The position numbers and the translations under genes were made by a program. The notes under the pieces are model-generated. The model was not told where the DNA came from. It did no database searches and worked only from the letters and a program-made list of their open reading frames with translations. DNA of 5,350 nt from positions 1 through 5,350 of the forward strand of contig CAISGS010000536.1 in assembly GCA_903884915.1 (NCBI GenBank), written 5' to 3'. Below, one piece after another: positions 1 through 5,350 of this stretch. The DNA is from an uncultured Caulobacteraceae bacterium (GTDB lineage: Bacteria > Pseudomonadota > Alphaproteobacteria > Caulobacterales > Caulobacteraceae). Each line of letters begins with the position of its first letter. Position 1 is the stretch's first letter.

Positions 1-2
1 GC

Positions 3-680
3 GCCGCCAAGGGCTATCCGCTGATCTTGGTCATGCCCGAAAGCATGTCGATCGAGCGTCGTAAGATGCTGGCCCTCTTGGGCGCCAAGCTCGAGCTGAC
101 CCCGGCCGAAAAGGGCATGCGCGGGGCGGTTAACCGGGCGCAGGAACTGCTCGGTGAAATTCCCGGCTCGGTGATGCCGCAGCAGTTTGAAAATGAAGCC
201 AATCCCCTGATCCACCGGGTCTCGACGGCCGAAGAGATCTGGAACGATACGGCAGGGTCCGTCGATGCTGTGGTCTGCGGCGTCGGCACGGGCGGCACCA
301 TCAGCGGCATCGGCCAAGTGCTGCGTGCCCGCAAGCCCGGTCTGAAGATGATTGCCGTTGAGCCTGAGGCCTCGCCGATTCTGTCGGGTGGCCAGCCGGG
401 TCCTCACAAGATTCAAGGTATTGGGGCAGGCTTCGTGCCCGGCATTCTCGATCGCGGCGTCATTGATGAGGTGATCCAGGTCTCGAACGACGACGCCTTT
501 GACATGGCCCGCAAGGCCGCGCGCATCGAGGGTATTCCAGTGGGTATTTCGTCGGGAGCCGCCCTCGCCGCCGCCTTCCGCGCTGCAAGCCGCGATGAAT
601 ATGCTGGTAAGGTGATCGTTGCGATCATCCCAAGCTTTGCTGAGCGCTATCTGTCGACGGCGCTGTTCGACGGACTTTAG
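3..680 (+). CDS. cysK: Cysteine synthase A (O-acetylserine sulfhydrylase), 5'-truncated by window edge
   Basis: Makes L-cysteine from O-acetylserine and sulfide in the cytoplasm, using pyridoxal phosphate (PLP); last step of sulfate assimilation. The reading frame is open from base 3, so the gene enters from the left; about 225 residues are present of the roughly 310 usual for the family. Visible family marks are the AAKGY...[11 protein letters not shown] block at the start, [10 protein letters not shown] (substrate side), the PLP-phosphate loop GTGGT at bases 285-299, the ISSGAA segment around 549-557 whose serine contacts the PLP ring nitrogen, and the C-terminal ERYLST motif. The PLP-binding lysine and the TSGNT loop would lie upstream of the window. 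[11 protein letters not shown] replaces the more common PDxGERYLST, a form usual in alphaproteobacteria. The TTG at 27 is an internal codon, not the start. CysM or a cystathionine beta-synthase-like paralogue is less likely given the CysK-type motifs. Confidence 0.95.
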   Translation, partial: AAKGYPLILVMPESMSIERRKMLALLGAKLELTPAEKGMRGAVNRAQELLGEIPGSVMPQQFENEANPLIHRVSTAEEIWNDTAGSVDAVVCGVGTGGTISGIGQVLRARKPGLKMIAVEPEASPILSGGQPGPHKIQGIGAGFVPGILDRGVIDEVIQVSNDDAFDMARKAARIEGIPVGISSGAALAAAFRAASRDEYAGKVIVAIIPSFAERYLSTALFDGL

Positions 681-688
681 GGTCTAAA

Positions 689-712
689 CGCGCGTGATGC
701 TGGCGCCGCGCT
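689..712. terminator. Weak inverted repeat between convergent genes, possible bidirectional terminator
   Basis: The 36 bases between the cysK stop (680) and the kinase stop (717) contain GCGCG (690-694) and CGCGC (707-711), which can pair around a 12-base loop that itself includes the palindrome GGCGCC. No T-tract follows on either strand. The location between convergent genes suits a shared terminator, but the stem is only 5 base pairs, so this is a weak call. Confidence 0.25.
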
Positions 713-716
713 AGTA

Positions 717-2714
717 TCAGGCGCGGCTATGGCGTCCGATGGCGGCATAGAGCGCTGATGGCAAGATGGGCTTTGCGACGTGGTCGTTCATCCCTGCGGC
801 CAAGCAATCATCAATATCTTGCGGCTCTTCGGCTGCCGACAGGGCAATGATCGGCACGGTCGCATGGGCACCGCCCATGGCTCGGATAGCGCGGGTCGAG
901 GCGTGGCCGTCCATGCCCGGCATGCGAATATCCATCAGGATCAGGTCAAAATCCTTGCGCTGGGCGGCATAGATCGCGCTCTGACCATTTTCGACCGCCT
1001 CGATCTCGCAGTCCAAGGGCTTAAGGATGGTCTTGATCAGCTCTTGGCTAAAGGCATTGTCTTCGGCCAGCAGGATGCTCATACGCTGGGTGGGCACCGC
1101 TTCGGGCAGCACTGTGGCCAAGGGCTCTGAGGCATCAAGCGGCAGGTCCAGCTCAAACCAGAACTGCGCGCCGCCGCCGGCGATATTTTCAGCCCCGATG
1201 GTGCCGCCCATCAGCTCAACCAACTGACGGCTGATCGATAGGCCAAGGCCCGCACCGCCGGTCTTGGCTTGGAGCGGAGCATCGGCGGCCGTCACCCGAT
1301 CAAACAGGCGCGGCAGCAGGACGGGATCGAGGCCTGTGCCCGTATCGGTGACATTGATCCGAATTTTCGCCCGGTCCTGCTGGGTTTTCAGCAGCAGCTT
1401 CAGCCCGATTTCGCCGCCAGATGAGTGTTTGGTGGCATTGCTGACCAGATTGAACAGGATCTGACTGATCCGGCCTGGATCGCCGACCGTCAGAGGGATG
1501 GTGTCGGGAAGGTCCACGCTCAGGGACAGGCCCTTGGCCCGCGCCTCACCCGTCATCACCTCGACAACATTGGTTAGGGTATCAGACAGGCGGAAACTTT
1601 CTTCGACCAGACGCACCGTGCCAAATTCGAGACGGCTAATATCCAGCACATTATTGACGATGGCCATCAACTGGCGGCTGGCATCCTGAACCAGGTCCAG
1701 ATAGTGCCGGTCGCGGTCATTGAGCCCGCCATCGGTGCCGATCATCTCGCTCAGACCAATAATGCCGGTGAGGGGGGTGCGAAGCTCGTGGCTGAGGGTT
1801 GACAGGAACTCCGACTTGGACCGAGCGGCAGCCTCGGCAATGGCCTTTGCCGCCTCGGCCTCTTGCTCAGCGATCTTGCGGTCGTGAATGTCACGAACAA
1901 TGTCGATCCATTCGAGAACCTCGCGATTGGGACCGAGCAGAAACCGGATATTGCTCTGCAGCCAGATCCAGCCCCTCGTCTTGTGCAGATAGCGATATTC
2001 GACGGGGATGCGGTTGCTATTCTCACCCTTGGCGATCATCGCGCGAACAGCCGCGATGGCGAGCTTCCAATCTTCGGGATGGACGCGCCGGGTCGGGCGC
2101 TGGCCGACCATCTCCTTGGCGTCATAGCCGGTGACCGTGACCACAGCGGGCGAGATGTAGGTACAGGTCCCGTCGCCGCGAACCCGCATGATCATGTCGC
2201 GGCTATAGGTGGTCAAGAACCGCAGGTGCCGTTCGCTCTCGACCAGATCCTGATCCTTCTGGCGCAGCTCGGTAATATCGATGGTGATGCCAAACAGGGC
2301 CGGATGGGCAGATTTCGAGCTCGGCTCACGCTCGACGCGGGACCAGAGGTGACGCAAACCAAGGGTCGGGTGATTGAGCCTAAACTCCGCGAAGGCTGGG
2401 CCGGTCTGGTTGAGCCCCGCCATGACCATCTGGCCCATTAGGTGACGGTCTTCTTGCACGAACCGTTCGAGCATCGATGCAGACGTAACCGGCTGATCCG
2501 CTGACAGACCGTGGATCTCGTACATGGTCTCTGAAAATATGATGTTGTTGCTGGGCGTCAGCAGCCGCCAATAGCCTACCCGAGCCACAGTGGTGGCCAT
2601 GATCGCGGCGGTTAGGTCGTCGAAACTGCCCGCCTCGTCGGCATCCAAGCTCTGGCCATAGACAATGTCGCCCGTCGGCTTTGGCAGTTCGTGCACGGAC
2701 TTATTATCAGGCAT
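717..2714 (-). CDS. Cytoplasmic hybrid sensor histidine kinase (PAS-PAS-HisKA-HATPase-REC)
   Basis: Two-component sensor of 665 residues with no signal peptide or membrane segment, so it should sense a cytoplasmic cue. Domains in order: PAS 1 (about 35-150), ending in the DITEL linker; PAS 2 (about 160-282), with SRDMIMRV...YISPAVVTVTGYDAKEMVG and the DIHDRK linker; a short alanine/glutamate-rich coiled coil (about 280-303); HisKA with the H-box SHELRTP and phosphoacceptor His309; an ATPase domain with N-box Asn426, G1 box DTGTGL (457-462), F-box RLFDRV and G2 box GGAGLGLS (486-493); a linker rich in Pro, Leu and Ala; and a receiver domain from 545 with Glu551/Asp552, phosphoacceptor Asp595 (MDIRMPGMDG), Ser626 and Lys648. 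All catalytic residues are present, so it should be active; the attached receiver suggests relay to an unlinked Hpt protein. ATG at 2714 is the first start in frame, but no clear Shine-Dalgarno precedes it. No regulator gene is adjacent; ligand and target are unknown. Confidence 0.93.
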   Translation of the reverse strand: MPDNKSVHELPKPTGDIVYGQSLDADEAGSFDDLTAAIMATTVARVGYWRLLTPSNNIIFSETMYEIHGLSADQPVTSASMLERFVQEDRHLMGQMVMAGLNQTGPAFAEFRLNHPTLGLRHLWSRVEREPSSKSAHPALFGITIDITELRQKDQDLVESERHLRFLTTYSRDMIMRVRGDGTCTYISPAVVTVTGYDAKEMVGQRPTRRVHPEDWKLAIAAVRAMIAKGENSNRIPVEYRYLHKTRGWIWLQSNIRFLLGPNREVLEWIDIVRDIHDRKIAEQEAEAAKAIAEAAARSKSEFLSTLSHELRTPLTGIIGLSEMIGTDGGLNDRDRHYLDLVQDASRQLMAIVNNVLDISRLEFGTVRLVEESFRLSDTLTNVVEVMTGEARAKGLSLSVDLPDTIPLTVGDPGRISQILFNLVSNATKHSSGGEIGLKLLLKTQQDRAKIRINVTDTGTGLDPVLLPRLFDRVTAADAPLQAKTGGAGLGLSISRQLVELMGGTIGAENIAGGGAQFWFELDLPLDASEPLATVLPEAVPTQRMSILLAEDNAFSQELIKTILKPLDCEIEAVENGQSAIYAAQRKDFDLILMDIRMPGMDGHASTRAIRAMGGAHATVPIIALSAAEEPQDIDDCLAAGMNDHVAKPILPSALYAAIGRHSRA

Positions 2715-2765
2715 GAGGGCGAAGCTACGCTGACGGGACCTAAGAGTTCACCCTTAATGTAGCAC

Positions 2766-2787
2766 TATCTATATATCGAAGTAGATA
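2766..2787. repeat. Inverted repeat TATCTA-N10-TAGATA, candidate operator
   Basis: Perfect 6-base arms at 2766-2771 and 2782-2787 separated by 10 bases, giving a 22-base dyad about 50 bases upstream of the kinase start. If the -10 at 2809-2814 is used, the dyad falls just downstream of transcription start, where a repressor could bind or where the leader RNA could fold. No known regulator site is recognised, and AT-rich sequence produces such dyads by chance. Confidence 0.3.
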
Positions 2788-2808
2788 AAATTGTTTGCTC
2801 TATCGCAG

Positions 2809-2838
2809 ATTATAGGGGGGGGTATTTCGCGCCAGAAG
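2809..2838 (-). promoter_or_regulatory. Putative promoter of the histidine kinase gene
   Basis: On the minus strand, 2814 to 2809 reads TATAAT, a perfect sigma-70 -10 hexamer, in an AT-rich stretch upstream of the kinase. The -35 is poor: at spacings of 16-18 the sequence is TCTGGC, TTCTGG or CTTCTG. A better TTGAAA (2844 to 2839) lies 24 bases from the -10, which is too far for standard spacing. The implied leader is roughly 85-90 bases. An activator might compensate for the weak -35; this is inference. Confidence 0.35.
2815..2822. repeat. Homopolymer of eight G (eight C on the minus strand)
   Basis: Eight consecutive G on the plus strand directly adjoin the -10-like hexamer, placing them in the -35/-10 spacer of the putative kinase promoter. 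Such tracts can change length by strand slippage and are also a common place for sequencing errors. I see no longer homopolymer in the window. Confidence 0.6.
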
Positions 2839-2882
2839 TTTCAAAAAATATCTGAAATTACCGATATTGCCACGTGAAGGGC

Positions 2883-2899
2883 CAAACAGTTCTTGTTTG
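2883..2899. repeat. Small inverted repeat CAAACA-N5-TGTTTG
   Basis: Perfect 6-base arms (2883-2888 and 2894-2899) around a 5-base loop, lying just beyond the terminator hairpin on the minus strand. It could be a second weak hairpin in the read-through transcript or a protein site. Neither role is supported beyond the symmetry. Confidence 0.25.
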
Positions 2900-2900
2900 A

Positions 2901-2939
2901 CCTCAAAGGAAACGGGCGAGGCTATTGGCCCCGCCCGTT
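2901..2939 (-). terminator. Rho-independent terminator of the acyl-CoA dehydrogenase operon
   Basis: Arms AACGGGCG (2911-2918) and CGCCCGTT (2932-2939) pair perfectly over 8 bases. After one A-C mismatch the stem continues for 3 more pairs (GGC with GCC) around a 5-base loop. On the minus strand the stem is followed by the T-rich run TTTCCTTT. It lies 30 bases past the stop codon of the 387-residue dehydrogenase, the expected place for intrinsic termination. The tail is interrupted by CC, so it is not a textbook U-tract. Confidence 0.7.
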
Positions 2940-2956
2940 CGAAATGGTCACCAAGG

Positions 2957-2974
2957 TCTAGGCTGTGGCCTAGA
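2957..2974 (-). repeat. Stem-loop spanning the dehydrogenase stop codon
   Basis: TCTAGGC (2957-2963) and GCCTAGA (2968-2974) form a perfect 7-base-pair stem with a TGTG loop, and the right arm includes the stop codon (2970-2972). It precedes the stronger hairpin at 2911-2939 on the transcript, so the mRNA 3' end would carry two hairpins in tandem. It could protect the 3' end or assist termination; chance is also possible. Confidence 0.4.
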
Positions 2975-4133
2975 GGGTGCGGGCGATCAGCACCTTCATG
3001 ATCTCATTGGCCCCGCCATAGATGCGCTGGATACGAGCATCCTTATACATCTGGCCGATGGGATATTCGGTCATATAGCCGTAGCCGCCGAACAGTTGCA
3101 GGCATTCATCGACGATCTTGCACTGCAGATCGCTGACCCAATATTTGGCCATAGAGGCGGTTGCCGCATCCAGCTTGCCCGCCATCAACAGGTCGGTGCA
3201 GTGGTTGACAAAGACCTTGGCGACGGTGGCTTCGGTCTTGGCTTCGGCCAGCTTGAACTGGGTATTTTGGAAGTCGATGATGCGCTGGCCAAAGGCCTTG
3301 CGGTCCTTGACATACTCGATCGTCACCTGCAACGCCCGCTCAATCATGGCCAGGCCCTGGATGGCGATGATCAGGCGTTCCTGCGGCAATTGCTGCATCA
3401 GCTGAACAAAGCCCTTGCCCTCTTCGGCACCCAAGAGGTTCGAGGTTGGGACCCGAACATCATTGAAGAACAGTTCAGAAGTGTCTTGGCTCTCTTGACC
3501 GACCTTGTGCAGGTTGCGGCCGCGCTCAAAGCCCTCGACCTCATCGGTCTCGACCATGATCAGCGACGTGCCCTTAGAGCCCAGCGTGGGATCAGTCTTG
3601 CAGACGACGCAGATCAGGTTGGCGGTTTGGCCATTGGTGATGAAGGTCTTTTGACCGCTGATCACATAGTGGTTGCCGTCCTTCTTGGCGGTGGTCTTGA
3701 CCCCTTGAAGGTCCGAGCCAGCGCCGGGCTCGGTCATGGCGATGGCCGTGACCAGTTCGCCGGAGATGATCCGGGGCAACCAGCGCTGCTTTTGCTCTTC
3801 GGAGCCATAGTGGTTGATATAGGGGGCGACGATGGCGTTGTGCAGGGTGATGCCGAAGCCCTCGACGCCCTTCAGGCCCATCTGCTCCATGATCACGACC
3901 TCGTGGCGGAAGTCACCGCCAGAGCCGCCATATTCTTCGGGCAAGGAGACGCCGAGAAGCCCGGCTTCACCGGCAATGTTCCACAGCTTGCGGTCCACGA
4001 CGCCATTGTCGCGCCAGCGCTGGACGTCAGCCGGCGCGGCGTGATCGTCGAAGAACCGTCCGACAGCAGCTTCAAAGATGTTGAGCTCTTCAATGTCCAT
4101 GAAGGCTGGCTTTTCAACGTTCAGAACGCCCAT
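2970..4133 (-). CDS. Acyl-CoA dehydrogenase, long-chain/isovaleryl structural type
   Basis: FAD enzyme that introduces the trans-2 double bond into an acyl-CoA and passes electrons to electron-transfer flavoprotein; first step of fatty-acid or branched-chain acyl-CoA oxidation, in the cytoplasm. The 387 residues match the usual family length and fold: N-terminal helical domain (about 14-125), middle beta domain with the signature AMTEPGAGSDLQG (132-144), and C-terminal helical domain with DRKAFGQ (277-283) and FGGYGYMTEYPIGQMYKDAR (348-367). Glu252 in LPQERL matches the catalytic glutamate of mammalian long-chain and isovaleryl enzymes, while the medium-chain position near the C-terminus is glycine (IYGGANEIM), which supports this subtype. 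The second family signature is almost complete, with Gln361 where Lys/Arg is usual. ATG at 4133 is preceded by a good Shine-Dalgarno. It lies 39 bases after the larger dehydrogenase and is probably co-transcribed with it. Chain-length preference cannot be read from sequence. Confidence 0.94.
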   Translation of the reverse strand: MGVLNVEKPAFMDIEELNIFEAAVGRFFDDHAAPADVQRWRDNGVVDRKLWNIAGEAGLLGVSLPEEYGGSGGDFRHEVVIMEQMGLKGVEGFGITLHNAIVAPYINHYGSEEQKQRWLPRIISGELVTAIAMTEPGAGSDLQGVKTTAKKDGNHYVISGQKTFITNGQTANLICVVCKTDPTLGSKGTSLIMVETDEVEGFERGRNLHKVGQESQDTSELFFNDVRVPTSNLLGAEEGKGFVQLMQQLPQERLIIAIQGLAMIERALQVTIEYVKDRKAFGQRIIDFQNTQFKLAEAKTEATVAKVFVNHCTDLLMAGKLDAATASMAKYWVSDLQCKIVDECLQLFGGYGYMTEYPIGQMYKDARIQRIYGGANEIMKVLIARTL

Positions 4134-4137
4134 GATG

Positions 4138-4143
4138 TTTCCT
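4138..4143 (-). promoter_or_regulatory. Ribosome binding site of the 387-residue acyl-CoA dehydrogenase
   Basis: The minus strand reads AGGAAA at 4143 to 4138, so the AGGA core sits 6 bases before the ATG at 4133. This good spacing supports that start. The 39-base gap between the two dehydrogenases shows no terminator or obvious promoter, which favours co-transcription. Confidence 0.65.
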
Positions 4144-4172
4144 GTCTTTTATGTCGTTGATCGTGATGTGGT

Positions 4173-5350
4173 TCAGAAGCGGTCAGCGGCAAGCGCCATC
4201 ATGGTCGCTGAGCCGGTCTTGAGTTTGGCCAGATGGGATCCGGTATCGGGCAGGACCCGCTCGACAAAGAACCGGCCCGTGACCAGCTTGTCGGCATAGA
4301 AGGGATCGCTTGATCCTTCGGCGATCTTTGCGGCGGCGGCCTTGGCGATCAGGGCCCACATATAGGCGGTTCCCGTCAGGCCAAAGAGGTGCAGATAGTC
4401 GCTGGAGGCGGCCCCGGCATTGTCTGGGTTTTGCAGGCCATTGGACATCAGCCACATTGTGGCCTCTTGCAGTTGGGCCTTGGCGGTCTGGAGGCCCTCG
4501 ACAAAGACCTTGAGCGTCTCGTCTTCGTCATGATCGGCGATGAAGGCGTCAATCTCGGCAAAGAAGCTCATCACGGCTCGGCCACCACTGGCGGCCAGCT
4601 TGCGACCGACCAGATCGAGGGCCTGAACGCCGTTGGTGCCCTCATAGATCAGGGTGATGCGCACATCGCGCATATATTGCGAGGCCGCATAGCTTTCGGT
4701 GAAGCCCGACCCGCCATGAACCTGCAGCGAGTCCGAGGCGATCTTGAAGCCCTTGTCGGTGAAGAAGCCCTTCAGGACCGGGGTCATCAGGCCCATATAG
4801 TCGTGAGACTTTTGACGGACCTCCGCATCGGGGCTCTTGGTCGCCAGATCGCCGTGCATACCGGTCCAGAGCATGAAGGCTCGTCCGCCTTCGAGAATGC
4901 ACTTGGACTCCATCAACATCCGCCGCACATCGGGGTGGACGATGATGGGATCAGCCGGGCCGTCGGCGTTCTTGGGGCCGGTTAGGCTGCGGCCCTGAAG
5001 GCGATCCTTGGCGAAGGCCACAGCACCCTGATAGGCGGCTTCGCCTTGGGCTAGGCCTTGCAGGCCGACCCCGAGGCGGGCCTCGTTCATCATCACGAAC
5101 ATGATCTTGAGGCCGTTATTCTCCTCGCCGATCAGCCAACCGGTCGCGTCCTCATAGGACATGACGCAGGTGGCGCTGCCGTGGATGCCCATCTTCTCTT
5201 CTAGGCCGACACAGTTGGCGCTGTTGCGTGCACCGGGATGGCCTTGAGCGTCGGGAAGATGCTTGGGCACGATGAACAGGGAGATGCCCTTGACGCCAGC
5301 GGGCGCGCCCTCGATGCGGGCCAGCACCAGATGGACGATGTTCTCGGCCA
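4173..5350 (-). CDS. Large acyl-CoA dehydrogenase (AcdA/DmdC-like, ~600-residue type), N-terminus outside window
   Basis: FAD-dependent acyl-CoA dehydrogenase of the larger class with an additional C-terminal domain. About 391 codons are in the window, and the frame stays open to the right edge (ENIVHLVLARIEGAP), so the GTG at 5327 is internal, not the start. Family marks are LVLAR...PAGVKGISLFIVPK and GLEEKMGIHGSATC in the middle domain; MMNEARLGVGLQGL and AKDRLQGR in the C-terminal helical domain; and QVHGGSGFTESYAASQYMRDVR followed by IYEGTNGVQALDLVGRK. Glu in IYEGTN (codon 4641-4643 on this strand) sits at the medium-chain-type catalytic base position. The last ~140 residues, ending in FYADKLVTGRFFVERVLPD and a helical tail, match the extra C-terminal domain of this class. 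Relatives are often labelled 3-methylmercaptopropionyl-CoA dehydrogenase (DmdC), but substrate cannot be inferred here because no dmd pathway neighbour is visible. First of two co-directional dehydrogenase genes. Confidence 0.92.
   Translation of the reverse strand, partial: AENIVHLVLARIEGAPAGVKGISLFIVPKHLPDAQGHPGARNSANCVGLEEKMGIHGSATCVMSYEDATGWLIGEENNGLKIMFVMMNEARLGVGLQGLAQGEAAYQGAVAFAKDRLQGRSLTGPKNADGPADPIIVHPDVRRMLMESKCILEGGRAFMLWTGMHGDLATKSPDAEVRQKSHDYMGLMTPVLKGFFTDKGFKIASDSLQVHGGSGFTESYAASQYMRDVRITLIYEGTNGVQALDLVGRKLAASGGRAVMSFFAEIDAFIADHDEDETLKVFVEGLQTAKAQLQEATMWLMSNGLQNPDNAGAASSDYLHLFGLTGTAYMWALIAKAAAAKIAEGSSDPFYADKLVTGRFFVERVLPDTGSHLAKLKTGSATMMALAADRF

Larger units (their letters stand above)
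2715..2969. other. 255-base intergenic region between the acyl-CoA dehydrogenase operon and the kinase gene
   Basis: No credible coding frame is seen here. Both flanking genes are on the minus strand, so this stretch should hold the 3' end of the dehydrogenase transcript (right side) and the promoter of the kinase (left and centre). From about 2750 to 2900 it is clearly richer in A and T than the coding DNA around it. Items seen are listed separately: a -10-like hexamer, a G8 run, two short inverted repeats and a terminator hairpin. The heptamer TTGTTTG also occurs twice (2791-2797 and 2893-2899), which may be chance in AT-rich DNA. Confidence 0.8.

Noticed and set aside
717..1082. Receiver domain as a separate gene starting at the internal ATG at 1082
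   Set aside because: The reading frame is continuous with the kinase and the linker is typical of hybrid kinases. No ribosome binding site points to a separate start.
1863..2441. Plus-strand 192-codon frame antisense to the kinase
   Set aside because: It lies wholly inside the PAS-PAS-HisKA coding region and shows no domain or ribosome binding site.
2889..2903. LexA-like site (GTTC-N7-GTTC) in the intergenic region
   Set aside because: Only the first GTTC is present; the second half at the required spacing reads ACCT.
2925..4160. A 411-codon open frame on the plus strand, antisense to the 387-residue dehydrogenase
   Set aside because: It mirrors a gene with full acyl-CoA dehydrogenase motifs. 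Its protein is low-complexity (rich in A, D, G, L, H) with no recognisable domain, and part of it runs through the terminator and intergenic sequence. Long antisense frames are expected opposite genes with strong codon bias.
4389..4985. Plus-strand 198-codon frame antisense to the large dehydrogenase
   Set aside because: It overlaps a conserved catalytic domain on the other strand and has the same low-complexity antisense composition.
4173..5350. Assigning the large dehydrogenase specifically as DmdC, with a DMSP link to the nearby cysK
   Set aside because: The family is broad and the label is often over-applied. No dmdB or dmdD neighbour is visible, and cysK is a housekeeping gene on the opposite strand more than 3 kb away.

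Overview
The window looks like ordinary chromosomal DNA from a moderately GC-rich alphaproteobacterium. Caulobacterales is my best guess, based on protein style only: the cysteine synthase tail reads [14 protein letters not shown] as in many alphaproteobacteria, and the large acyl-CoA dehydrogenase and the PAS-PAS hybrid kinase are also typical of that group. No tRNA, rRNA, CRISPR array, insertion sequence or phage gene is visible, and I did not find a convincing new biological system.

Layout: (1) positions 3-680, plus strand, hold the last ~225 residues of a cysteine synthase A; its N-terminus lies left of the window. (2) Positions 717-2714, minus strand, encode a complete 665-residue soluble hybrid histidine kinase (PAS-PAS-HisKA-HATPase-REC). 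It converges on cysK with a 36-base gap that holds only a weak inverted repeat. (3) Positions 2715-2969 are the only sizeable non-coding stretch. It is AT-rich in the middle and contains the kinase's probable promoter (TATAAT on the minus strand next to a run of eight G), a TATCTA-N10-TAGATA inverted repeat, and a strong terminator-like hairpin for the genes to the right. (4) Positions 2970-4133, minus strand, encode a complete 387-residue acyl-CoA dehydrogenase of the long-chain/isovaleryl structural type. (5) Positions 4173-5350, minus strand, encode the C-terminal ~391 residues of a second, larger acyl-CoA dehydrogenase of the ~600-residue AcdA/DmdC-like type; its start lies right of the window.

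The two dehydrogenases run in the same direction with a 39-base gap and very probably form one operon (large enzyme first, small enzyme last) that ends at the hairpin at 2911-2939. Both catalyse FAD-dependent alpha,beta-dehydrogenation of acyl-CoA thioesters, the first step of fatty-acid or branched-chain acyl-CoA oxidation, but they carry the catalytic glutamate at different places in the fold, so they probably serve different substrates. The kinase appears to be transcribed from its own promoter and has no adjacent response regulator. Nothing in the sequence ties it functionally to either neighbour.
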